Positions 45,746-56,567 of a stretch of DNA of 64,000 bases are shown here, piece by piece (the first letter of the stretch is position 1; each line of letters opens with the position of its first letter). The position numbers and the translations under genes are program-made. The stretch is taken from positions 85,964,864 through 86,028,863 of the forward strand of contig CM017556.1 in NCBI GenBank assembly GCA_007844125.1, read 5' to 3'. This DNA is from Sinonovacula constricta. Taxonomy: Eukaryota; Mollusca; Bivalvia; Cardiida; Solecurtidae. Below the pieces are notes generated by a model, which was given only the letters and a program-made list of their open reading frames with translations, did no database searches and had not been told where the DNA came from.

Positions 45746-48409
45746 ATTAACTTTCTGAATCATGAACAAACATGACCAGGGACGAATAAATGGTTGTAGC
45801 ATCCTGTTCATGTGAAGATCGAATTGAAGAGCCAAAGTTCAATGTCCATCAAAGGAAATACACGTAACAATTCTTATAGGATGAATTAAATGATAGTTAT
45901 GAAGTTGAAAATAAAGTAACGAAATGGTCATGGATAACACCTTTAGCATGTAAATTACTTTCTTGTACCATATCTGCGTCATTTTGTCAGGAAACAACGT
46001 GTCTAAGCTACAGCTAACAGCTGTCTGCATCAACCAAAGGGAATAAATAAATCAATTTCATATTATTTAATGATGAGTCTCCCAAATGATTTTCTGTCAT
46101 CAAAATCTTGACTTTCAAACAGATTTTGACCACAACAGCATTACACTAGAATAGTGTATTCAACACAAATTGTAAACCCTTTTGTCGTCCTGTGTATTCT
46201 TCGTGTTTCTAGTCGGCACGAAATTATTACCAAAAATTCCATATTGATGTAAAAAAAAAGAAAAAATCGGCTCAGTGTTTGTAATGAAAATTTTAATGGG
46301 TTTTCTCCACTCATTATTATAATACAAATGCAATTTTGCGCTGCCTGGTTTTCACAATGATCCTTAAAAAAATCAAAATAGACATATTCAACACAGTACG
46401 CTTTAATTATCGTCTTACAGTTTGATTATTTTCTTACAACTTTATTATAATCCTACTTCCTCTTTGTTTTATACGTCTTGGCGTCGTGCGTGAAAACACA
46501 GTAAGAAGGAAACATGCAATTTGTTTTCAATATAATTTAGAAACATTACCAGAAACTCCTTGCTACTTTCTTTACAATAACCAATATTTTGTTTCATTTA
46601 CAAAATTACAATGGAGACGCACTATTTTTAGAAATATAATGGGCGGAGCTTAGTTAACAAATGTACATTATTGCTCGATCAAATCCCACTTGGCTTGGAG
46701 ACAAGTTTAATTATAAAGTATATTCTTGCTAAAATATTTACATGTATTTATACAGTACATTTAATAATTTAATCAAGAAAATGGAAGCTGCATTTTTTTC
46801 CTAATGAGGAGAGACACGGTGGCAGCCCCTTTGGTAACCACTACTCGTTTTATTTATATGTGTTACTTACTGAGTGCAGCGATATCTCCACGCCAGTAAA
46901 AGATAAGACAGTCTTGCAGTTCTTGAATACACTGTTTCTAAACTGGCAACAGATATTTTTTATTCATAACCAGCAGCAGTAAATAAGAAAACTTTAATGA
47001 ATGGAAATTTGAGCAGACTTAATTTTGTCTGGAAGTCTGGTTACTAATGCGATTTAAGTGACAGTCGTTTATCATCATTTTGTCTCGTCAAATCTTATGT
47101 CTCAATAATGCATTGCTCGCCATGCAGTCATGGCTCAAGAAATCCTGGTGTATTTCTTGGAGAGCTGTCCTCCAGTTTTGGCGATTCTCAAAAGATAACA
47201 ACAAGCCTAGTTCATCGCAAGAAGGGCTCGTGGTGTATTATGCTAATACGAAAGCCCCGATGATTGATTTAGTAATATGATTAATGTCTCATTTTCCGCC
47301 AGGCAAAGACTCGGTCCCCAGTGTAAAAACATAACTGAATGCTGAAATGGTGTCTTTCTACATAAAGTATATAATAAAACTTTGATAAAGAAATTTGGAC
47401 ATTTAAAATTGGAAGATGCAGCTTTTCAGGTAACATACCAACTGAAAAAGCAACTCAGAAACCTAGTGTTTGCTGTTCATTATTTTATTTATTCTCTTTT
47501 AATAACATATTACTGTAATCATTATTACCGTTATTGTTTTAATGGTATCTATCGGCCTCTCTATATATTCGCTAACTGTAAACAGCAATCAACTATATTA
47601 TGTTTCTTCGCTATAATGAACGCTCCGATTGACTGACGTTCATTCATCAACCAACCCCGTTGGGGAATCCAGTCAAAAGACTATAAGCACTGGAATCAAC
47701 ATGGATTCAAAAGAAAAGACAGTCTCCAGTGCAATATGGATAATTATCCTATTTTTACAGCTGATTACTATAGCATGTTAAATTATAAGTATAAACTATG
47801 CTCCCGCATATATCTAACTGAATATTTTATGTCGCTAAATGTAAAGGTGGTTTTCTTATCATTTGAATTAGAAAGCATGTTCAACTTACATTTTATTGAT
47901 ATACTAGTGTATTTTAATGTGATTGTCCCTTTAACCTTCTTTGCACAGTCCAGTTAAGAACTATGTGCGAGTTAAGTATCAATGAGATTATACAGGCCTA
48001 CTTATTTTAGGATTTATTCAGACCATGCATGGGAGTTCCAGTGGGATTCAGTTTCCATTATAATTCCGCGGTGTCTCTCGGAGTCCAAAACACCGAAATA
48101 AAACTAATCGTCTATTAGTATATAAAAATTCTGTTTGATGGACTCATACATGAATTACATATTTAGTTAAACCATATGACCTTACCATTAAATAAATTTA
48201 TCGACCAAAACGATGACCGAGTGCCGGAAGAGCAAGCATGGTGATAAAGGATTTGCACTTCCTCTACTAAGTCTCTAACAAAATAGGAAGCTACATCCAC
48301 AGCTTTTTACCAGATACTTTATATGTATAGAGAATCGTTTAAAGTATAAAACACGGAATGTTTCGGGTTTATCAAGCATAATCAGAAACAGTTTTCATCA
48401 CCTGTTTTA
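45746..48409. other. No gene; possible decayed P-like segment near 48030
   Basis: AT-rich. 'gttccagtgggattcagttt' followed by 'ccattataatt' at ~48033-48065 resembles the end of block P copy 2, but the rest of the block is not recognisable. Short frames at 47080-47957 show no support. Confidence 0.4.
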
Positions 48410-49055
48410 TTGAGTTATACCGATGTGGATATTCTTGCGACCAACTTTATCTTTCTCTATTTATCATCCAATACACACGAAATAATATTTCCAGGTTATC
48501 TGCTTGGAATCTGTTTGCCGATCGTAACATTTATCTTACTCCGTGGATATCAATACATTGACAGGATTCCGCCACCCAGTGACTACGGACACCTCCATTA
48601 TGCGAAGAAAAACAGTCACCTACTTCATGCAGAATATGTCAACAACTGTGTCTTTATTACACATTGGGACAAACTTTTCAGTAATAATTTTGAATAGCAT
48701 GTTGAATTACATTGTTCACATGATTGATTGGATTGTGTTTTGCATAATGAAATTGTATTTTCCAAAAACCGTGTTGATAATTCCTTCAGTTTTCTGTTAT
48801 CGATTTTTAACGGCAACTAATAAAAGAGTAATGAAAGTCAATTCATTATTTCGAAACCTGGAAGGAGACACATTTGCAAAAAATAATAAAGCACAAAATA
48901 TGCACCATTGCGAAGTTACAGTGTCAACGATTTCTCCACAATTTAATGATCGTCTAGTGGATATCCTAGTCCCTTTTCATCTTTGCATATGCTCGTATTT
49001 AATAACAATAATTGCTGCTTACAATAATAAGAACTCAGTTTTACAAATGACTTAA
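48410..49055 (+). CDS. Longest open frame; possible decayed or orphan membrane protein
   Basis: Two overlapping plus-strand frames lie here. The first, 48410-48697, includes a hydrophobic segment (EIIFPGYLLGICLPIVTFIL). The second, 48543-49055, is 170 codons and is the longest in the window. It has hydrophobic stretches (SVIILNSMLNYIVHMIDW, KTVLIIPSVF, and LVDILVPFHLCICSYLITI near the C-terminus) separated by polar segments (RFLTATNKRVMK, NLEGDTFAKNNKAQ). The frames overlap for ~155 bp, so one ancestral multi-pass membrane protein with a frameshift is possible. No family is recognised. At this AT content an open run this long is unusual by chance. Confidence 0.3.
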
Positions 49056-49419
49056 GCCTATATGTAAAATGAATTCTGACGGTTACGTTTAAAAAATTTA
49101 TTTCCTACACCCTTTGATGTAATTATTGTTTACTGCATTTCTGTGCATGCTCAGTAAAACTTGTATGCATACAAAGCGAATATAAAGTATGTTGTGGCAA
49201 CGCGTTTAACAACCATCGTTTCAAGATCTAAGCCCTCGTTGAGTTTGGCATATTTAGTATAATGTATCTTCTTAAATCATTAAATAAAGATGTCGTTGGA
49301 TGACTTATAGGTGCATATTCAGGAGACAAAAATGTGGCGACTGGTCTTATCGTCCCTTGGTAATCATTCTCTAATGTGTAATTTACGGCTTCTTAAGGGT
49401 ATGAAACGTGAATACATAA

Positions 49420-49545
49420 GTTGGTCGTGACATTCTTTTGACTGTGTGGAAAGACTAATATATGATGGCGAATCAAGACTTGGTGTGATAAAATGCCAAG
49501 CAAGTGCTGCAACCTAATTGTTGTTTGCTGCGATAAGGATATACT
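49420..49545 (+). repeat. Block Q, copy 4
   Basis: Contains 'gtcgtgacattc', 'atgatggcgaatcaagactt', 'gataaaatgccaagc' and 'agtgctgcaacctaattg', the clearest member of the Q family. Confidence 0.55.
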
Positions 49546-50139
49546 TACTTCTAGCACAAAAGACGAAACCTTTGTTCACAACTGTGAAACAAAAGTAAGA
49601 AAATGATATAAGCCAATTTTGACATATGTAAAACCATTTAAACTTATACTAGCTAGACCTATTAACGTGAAAGTTATGGTAAAAATCCAAATAAACGTTA
49701 TGAAGACATTACGTTAAATATAATAAAACAGAACTCATCGCCTCGAACAATCAATTAGCGAGAGGAAGTCTTGCTTTGTTCAATTGATTGTATGGGACCC
49801 CATCTTTGCACTCCTGAATGCTTTTCGTTGAAGCAGTGAACTAAAAATATTTCGTTAAAATATTAGCAAGGTTAATAGCTGGTACCTCCATTGGAAAAAT
49901 ACTAGTATATATATATATGGATAATAAAATATATCCACTAACTATACAGATGCTGATGTAAGAACTATTCTTTCTATAAGATATACAAAGTATATTGCTA
50001 AATGTAAACATTGTTTAAACAAACAAAAGCCACATCGATGCTGTATAAAGTTTACAATGCTAAACACCATCTCTTCAAAATAACAGCGGCCAGCTTTTAA
50101 ATAAACTAAAAATTATGCTCCTTAAAAAAGAAGCACATG
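49546..50139. other. No recognisable feature
   Basis: AT-rich, includes a short alternating TA run at about 49904-49918. Confidence 0.5.
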
Positions 50140-50332
50140 ATACCCCAGTCCCTCTATATTGCCGACTGACCATGCCAAGGCGGTAACTAACGGGTTCGCA
50201 TTTTTTGTTAAATGACTCATCACAGATTTGTTCTTACTTTTACATTTGGCATGCATTTGATTACATTTGTCCAGTGCCTTTTCGATGTTTGGAATATGTT
50301 GCAATGCTCATAGGACTTTGTCATATATTCAT
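50140..50332 (-). repeat. Dispersed repeat R1, 3' truncated, 60-codon open frame
   Basis: The minus-strand frame 50304-50122 reads MQHIPNIEKALDK, KSKNKSVMSHLTKNANPLV and TALAWSVGNIEGLG, aligned with the other R1 frames, and runs past the repeat boundary before stopping. Homology is lost downstream of 'ccagtccctctatatt', so the last ~230 bp of the unit are absent. Confidence 0.75.
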
Positions 50333-51260
50333 TTTTCGATTTGTTGTGTTTTGTTATCTAAGACTATATATATTTGAATTTATAGCATAACTTTTTATAA
50401 TAAACAAATTAATAATTGGTAATTCATTCTGCGCAATAGCTTTTGCTTAATATCGAGTTTTAAACCAAGCTAATTGGGTGATTATCGCAAGACTCAGTTT
50501 GTTCGATTGATCAGTATCAGACAAGATAGAGCTTCTGTGCTGCTAAATCCTCCTTCACTGAACTGAAATAATTACACTGACGAGCTTCCTACTAATTACC
50601 TTAAGCAAACTAAATTAGCATTTATCCCCCAGGAAATATCTCCCACACGTCATGATACTAAGAAGCTTAAATGTCAGTTCTTCTTGAAGATTTTTATACT
50701 TCTCTTATGTGGAAGTATTTATTTCTACGGCTATTATCCTAAAATGGTTTAAATTCAGTCGATGGCAATTTAAATAGTCAGTTTGTTAATTAGTCGTTTA
50801 ATTAAGTTAGAAATATTAATGAATTGGTTTTAATTAAATATTAATTATAATGAGAAACCAATCACTTTTTCTACTACAGAAAGCCAAAATGAGATCATGT
50901 TCAACATTAATATGTGAGATAAAAGTGAAGATAATCTTTAAGTATACTTGTTTGTGCTTTTTGTGTATTTGCAAATAATTATATTCAATAGCATTGTTTG
51001 TTTTGTGTTTTCTGTGTGTGTTTGCAAAACCTCTTTTGAAAGATGTCACTTAATGTTATTAATGGCCCAAGAAATACAATATTGTAAGCTATGGTTTTCA
51101 ATTGATGCGCAGTTTACGGGACACTGCTCTTATTGATGTCTATTAAAAATTAAATTGAATAAAACATTTAGCTCCACCCGATGATGTAGCATCGGACAGA
51201 TTGTCGTATGGCATGTACATGCAATTTTATAAAGAAAATTAACATGAATAGGTAAATAAG
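50333..51260. other. No recognisable feature
   Basis: AT-rich, no supported feature. Confidence 0.5.
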
Positions 51261-51453
51261 AAAAGGTCCTATCAAAATTTTCACAGATATTTAAAATTTA
51301 TCTAACAGTAGACAAAGGCAAACAAGGTAAATGTAAATGTGACAAAAACACAGGGCAAGACATAACACACAAAAAAGAAAAAAAACATCAGTAACCGCCT
51401 TGGAACGGTCAGTCGGCAAAAGGGCCAACTGGGGTGCTTAAACCTGGTTTGTG
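51261..51453 (+). repeat. Dispersed repeat R2, best copy
   Basis: Runs 'aaggtcctatcaaaattttc', 'cagtagacaaaggcaaacaa', 'gtaaatgtaaatgtgac', 'gacataacacacaaaaaaga', 'ccgccttggaacggtcagtc', 'ggcaaaagggccaactgggg', 'tgcttaaacctggttt'. The 3' core is common to R1; the 5' part is specific to R2. Confidence 0.75.
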
Positions 51454-52269
51454 GAGGGATAATAATACTTGACAATTGAGTCGTCTTATGCTTCCTATTT
51501 TACATTTTATTTGATAAAGCTGTCCAACATTATGTTTAACACACTTAGAGAATGCTGACATAAGGTTGAATTATTATATATGAACCATTTATAAAAATAT
51601 TCCTAACACGTGTGGTAAATAAGAAACGTACAACGTGAATATTTTAATGGTAATGGTACTGGAACATCAAAAGTAGTGTGCATCTCATAGAACGCGTTGG
51701 ATCCGTAGAATATAGTACGTCTGATTTAGTAGATATATGGTACTATTCTTTATAAATTATATGCTCTAGGTTTTTTATGCCAAACATTAAATAAGTTTCT
51801 CGTAACTTTTTTTCAGGTTTAATTGTAAACAGAAAATTAAAACATCTAAAAGACAAATTTAGTACTATATACTTCGAAGATCCTTGCAAATCTGAATATT
51901 GGTGCCAAAAACTTGGAAGATCCTTTGCAAATCTTAATGGCGGCAACAGATTAACACATGCGCATAAAGAAGTTTGTATGACTTATGTTATATTGTCTTT
52001 GCGTTATGTACAAACTAGAAGATTTTTTTTATTAATGGCACACCTATGTATGTACACTGGTACAGGTTATAGAACTTTTTGTAAGTTTTTTTTTTATTTC
52101 AAACCCTGTTATTGCAAATGTTGTTGTCGTTGTCGCCAGTTTTCGCAATAATTTCAGCATTCGTAATATTTATTGCAAATCCTGTGATATTTCCAAAAAA
52201 ACGGTTACAACAAAGCATAATACTAGTATGACAATCCGAGTTTTAATATAGTTTTATAATATATTCATA
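51454..52269. other. No recognisable feature
   Basis: AT-rich. A near-duplicate 'gaagatccttgcaaatctga' / 'gaagatcctttgcaaatctt' occurs around 51880-51935. Confidence 0.45.
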
Positions 52270-52583
52270 ATGCATTGCGCAATCGGTAGAGCGTTGGCTC
52301 TAGGTACGGGATGTCCCGGTTTCAAACCCGGACCGCGACATACAAATGTCGTAATAATGGTCGTGGTATAGCTCTCTTGCTAACGCTCAAGCAAATACAA
52401 GGGTAGTTCCACGGCTGGTTGACCCAGTGTCAGGATAATGTGACTGGGTGTGGTATCATGCCATGTGTTTATGGCATGCTATTCACAGTGAAGGCAGCAT
52501 TATATCTGCTGCAGGTGGACACCGTCTCCAGAAAACTAAAATACTGTTCATGGGACGATAAACCCAACAAACAAAAAAGGAAA
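52270..52583 (+). mobile_element. tRNA-derived SINE, family B, well-preserved head
   Basis: Box A (GCGCAATCGGTAGAGCGT) and box B (GGTTTCAAACCC) are intact and correctly spaced, with a good T-arm (tcccggtttcaaacccgga). The body matches the 41405 copy over its whole length and ends in 'acccaacaaacaaaaaagg'. No unambiguous target duplication. The 75-codon frame inside belongs to the SINE. Confidence 0.85.
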
Positions 52584-52893
52584 CACACATATGTATTGTT
52601 TTTGCTATCAATGATTAACTTGACCCACAATCTTTGTCGCATATAGGGAACAGAGATTCTCACAAAAGAAAACTGAATGAAAGAAAATACTGGATCTATA
52701 ATTCAATTTTACTCTATTTTCGATTTCCATTTAACATCAATATTCTGTTTTTTCTTTTCTTCTTTTATCAATTTTATTTTCCCACTCAATCAAGCAACTG
52801 TATAGACGTGAACAAAATGGTATTCCTGGTATGTTGTCAAGTAAGGAGGCAAAGGCATAATAATTGGATATATTAATTTACGTTTTAAAAGTA

Positions 52894-54010
52894 CAGTCAG
52901 ACCCCGGTCGCTCGAACACCTACGAAGATGATCCTTCAGTTCGAGCGAGCCGGAAGTTCGAGTGAGAGACATTCATTTTCAGGTCATTTGTCAAACATTT
53001 TTATTAATAAAATGTTATTTATATTTATTTTACTAATTAGTCATCAGCCAAGTTTCTGTACCTCTTTTTGTAGTTTTATGTTTATTGATATATTTCCTTT
53101 AGACCGCTTTTGTTTTAGTTTTTGCTATGAAAATTGGAATCTTTAACAAGAAATTTGCATCGCCTTTTGTGATAACATGTTATCTATAATTTGTTTTGAT
53201 AATTGAAACAGTTCATGAGTACATGTTTTGAACTATATCAATCAAGTTGTTATCATTACAAGAATGTTCCGTATTTTGGAAGTTTAAAACCACAACGATA
53301 TTCATAATCATACCCTCTATAAATCTATCCCATTTTTTTTAAAATCGCCGAGGTCAGAGAAAGTATCCCCAAACAATTGACAATAACATGACAAAATCAA
53401 TACTGATAAGTAACTTGCGCATGTGGTGTTAATTTCACTAAATGGTTTGAGACGACGAAATATTGAGATTTACGATTTACGAGATGGGTTAGAATTTTTT
53501 CATTTGTTTAATTGTGTTAAACACAATTCTATATACAAATATTATATAAAAAGGATAAGCCAAAACAAACAAAATCATGTAAATAAGTTCGCCACATCAG
53601 GTCTTGTTTTACGAAAATCAATCTGTTTTGTTTTTTTCATCAAATCTCAAACTATCTTCAACAAAGAAATCAATTAACACGATATCCTATCAAAACAACC
53701 TAACATCGGCTGTTAAGTGCACATTGACACCGACACATTAATTGTCGCACGTCGCGGAGGTGTGAGAAACATGGTCACCGGTAGTTTGACAGCACGGACA
53801 ATCAGTCTGGGTTAATGAGCAGAGATTGCAGTTCGACCCATTAAGTGTAAATATAAAGGTAAGCATGCTGTAGGGACTGGCAGTCAGTTCGATTGTTCGA
53901 ACAAAAGGTGTTTTACAGAACAAAGACGGCAAAATGCAGCGACCGCTAGTTGTGTCCGACTGGTCTGGTAATTCTACTAATCCGGTATTCGAGCGACCGG
54001 CGCTTAACTG
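52894..54010. mobile_element. pogo-like DNA transposon without recognisable transposase
   Basis: Inverted ends are CAGTCAGACCCCGGTCGCTC (left) and the inverse of 'attcgagcgaccggcgctta' plus 'actg' (right), flanked by TA on both sides (52892-52893, 54011-54012). Subterminal 'ttcgagcgag', 'ttcgagtgag' and 'attcgagcgacc' repeats are typical of the group. None of its short open frames looks like a CENP-B-type domain, so it is non-autonomous or badly decayed. It belongs to a different family from the element at 37031, whose ends differ. Confidence 0.8.
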
Positions 54011-54036
54011 TATTTACTTATTTTAAGAAAACAACA

Positions 54037-54190
54037 CTAATATCGATATCCATCGTTACCACATACAAATCCAAATTGCATAGCAATCATAGTGAAGTCA
54101 TATGATCTTAAGCAAAGTATGGTCGCATCCGTTTTCTCTGCACTTTGAATAATCGACCAGACACCTCTTTGAGACTGCAAACGATAATGT
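54037..54190 (+). repeat. Block shared with 62948-63060
   Basis: Contains 'gatcttaagcaaagta', 'ggtcgcatccgttttctctg' and 'actttgaataatcgaccaga', matched at 62973-63040 by 'gttctcaagcaagtta', 'agtcgcatccgctttctatg' and 'actttgattaatcgactaga'. Upstream 'caaatccaa' motifs also match. No conserved frame. Confidence 0.6.
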
Positions 54191-54344
54191 GGGTCGACCC
54201 TGATGGCCTGGTGAATAGATATGAACACTCAGACAAAGCGATTGCTTGTAGCTGAAGTTTACCGTCCTTTGTATCAATAAGTTCTTAGCATAGATCTAAA
54301 GTTCAAACCGAAAACCGACATCGTTAGTGTCAGAATGCTAACAG

Positions 54345-54500
54345 GACGTCGAACCCAGCTGGTTAATTTGCCGACTGACCGTCAAAGGCGGTAACTGTTG
54401 AGTTTTCTTTGTGTATATGATGTCGGAGTGGGGATGTCACTTTTACATTTTATTTGTGTGCCGTTGTCTAGTGATAGTTTAAATTTTAACTCCTGTGGTA
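54345..54500 (-). repeat. Dispersed repeat R2, diverged
   Basis: On the minus strand: 'ctatcactagacaacggcac', 'aaatgtaaaagtgacat', 'cagttaccgcctttgacggt' and 'cagtcggcaaattaaccagc', matching the order of the 51261 copy. Confidence 0.6.
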
Positions 54501-54882
54501 ATTACCACCTATTATCTTATTTCCCAATGGAAGCTTTTTTTAAAATACTTGAAGTGGAGCAAACCTTACACCAATAAATAAAGTTGGTAAAGAAAGCATT
54601 CATCCTGTCGGGTTGCGCTGCTTTACAATTTTTAAATAACATTAATAATGTTTATTATTGTAAGGAAACGTATTACTTATCGGTGACAGTGCCATCTTAT
54701 TATTCAGGTTCGAAATAAGATATAAGAGAGAATGAAAATATCTTGGATCTTTTATTGGAATTAAAACTGTAGCAAATATTTACCAGGTGACTCGACGCAT
54801 ACTTTTTAATATTTCAGTTTTTTCTAAAAGTAAAAAGAAAACACGACACTTTCAAACCAATGATTTGCTAAAACACGTTTCT

Positions 54883-55119
54883 TTACATACACATGCAACT
54901 GATGTCAATTAAAAATAAAAAAAAATTCTGACTTAGATGCAAAATGCATAAATATTTGCCATTATCACATAGCTTAACACCACGGCAATCAATCTTAGAA
55001 CCATTGATGGGAACGGAGCGAAGGTAATTAATATTTTCCGGTTTCACTGTACCTACTATCTGACCGTTCAGTCGGCAAAAGACTGTATAGGGTAAATTCG
55101 TCGGGCTTTTTGAAGCCAT
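54883..55119 (-). CDS. Candidate small ORF or exon, unknown product
   Basis: The minus-strand frame has an ATG at 55119 in a favourable context (caaggaaATGgct) and continues MASKSPTNLPYTVFCRLNGQ, VGTVKPENINYLRSVPI, NGSKIDCRGVKLCDNGKYL, then a hydrophobic end (FFLFLI). The open frame extends 16 codons further upstream to another ATG at 55167. Codon composition is more balanced than in the surrounding shadows. The DNA at ~55060-55085 ('accgttcagtcggcaaaaga') resembles the R1/R2 core, so the frame may be repeat-derived. No domain recognised. Confidence 0.25.
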   Translation of the reverse strand: MASKSPTNLPYTVFCRLNGQIVGTVKPENINYLRSVPINGSKIDCRGVKLCDNGKYLCILHLSQNFFLFLIDISCMCM

Positions 55120-55167
55120 TTCCTTGAATTTAAGAAGGCTTTCCTTCAAGAAAATAAAAGCACCCAA

Positions 55168-56321
55168 TTAAAATTCAACAACTAACAGTTGGCAGTTATA
55201 CCAACAGAAAGAATGAGCAATGAACGCTATTCACTAACAATGCTACTGCAAACTTAACAATCTATCTACAATATATTCATAGATCACGATAACAAAATGG
55301 CTGCTAAATGGGTTGCATCCTAAATGTAAATTGTATGCAATGCAGATTCACTGATACTGAATAAACTTGACCTCGATCTACCCCCAAAAACACCATGACA
55401 TCTTGAAGTATCTCAGGAGAAAGCAGTGACATTTAAATGTTACAATCTTGTAATTTCTTGCAAAATAATGTTAAAAGCTTAGACTTTGAATAAAATGCAA
55501 ATAGAGATCCATGCAGCCAAACGAATTAAATTAAATGTTCTGACTTGTTCATGAAAATACAATACAAGTTTATTACACAAACAGGAGTCCGTTGGCCTAA
55601 GTATATATTAATGGCGTACGAAATGCAATTTAAGATAATGTGTTGTGCAATTTCAATATACGTAAATCATTTTTAAAACAGTATTCCGTCAAGGTATGGC
55701 TTTCCATTTAGCTTATTACATTTAATTAACATTTAAACACAGGAAATAAAATATTGTTCCTTGATATGTGAACATTTAGGGTAGATAAAATACGTGATAT
55801 TCATCTGTCAATATTTAATTGTTAAGGAATATCGAAGGAAAAAGACATATTTGCTCATATCTGTATATTAGTTATAGCTTGAACGTTTAAAGTGAACAAG
55901 TAATATTCTTAAATTAAATGGTAATTTGTCAGTACAAAGTTATTTCCCGTATTATGAAGAATCTTGAAGGAGGTTTTTTTCTGTCAATTTGCAAATGTTG
56001 TGATAAAGTTAGGCCAGTTCTGAGAGATTCAGAGATTGCTTAAAGCATGAAGTAAGCATCTTTATTTCGTCTGCATCTTGACATTTTGAAACATATCAGT
56101 AGCCATATTATAATTCACGAAGATGTGACGTAATTTACACATTATACATTTCATACATTTTATTCTTTGTGCATTTTAAATAGTACATTGTACATAGAGG
56201 GGTGTGGCCACAATCGCTTAATATTAATAAACGCCAATGAAATAGCTTTAATATTCCACGTTGATCTTGTCAATGTCTTGCGGATAATTTTGTACCAATA
56301 TTTTGGCGTCATAGTAAAATA
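55168..56321. other. No recognisable feature
   Basis: AT-rich, no supported feature. Confidence 0.5.
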
Positions 56322-56567
56322 ATGGAGTTCCAATCAATAAAAAAAGAAAATATCGTGTTTAAAAATTTACCAAAGCGAGCTCGTCCTACAGCATTGACAG
56401 AAATTCGTCTTGATGCTTACAATTTGGTTTTAGCACATGTCCAGGAAAGTTCAACGAGAAGGTCAATATTTATGAGTAATATTTACATTTTCACCTTAGG
56501 AAACCATCTCTCTCAATTCGCAGAGGGCCATCTTTTCCGAAGACAACTGTTGATGTTTTATTTATGA
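56322..56567 (+). CDS. Candidate small ORF, unknown product
   Basis: The 81-codon frame starts MEFQSIKKENIVFKNLPKRA, then RPTALTEIRLDAYNLVLAHV and QESSTRRS, and ends in a hydrophobic then basic segment. The first ~45 codons are mixed and charge-rich in a way not typical of AT-rich chance frames. No domain, no homologue recognised, and no clear splice sites. Most likely a chance frame or a decayed exon. Confidence 0.18.
   Translation: MEFQSIKKENIVFKNLPKRARPTALTEIRLDAYNLVLAHVQESSTRRSIFMSNIYIFTLGNHLSQFAEGHLFRRQLLMFYL

Noticed and set aside
52270..52345. tRNA gene
   Set aside because: Well-preserved tRNA-like fold, but it heads a SINE with a second copy at 41405.
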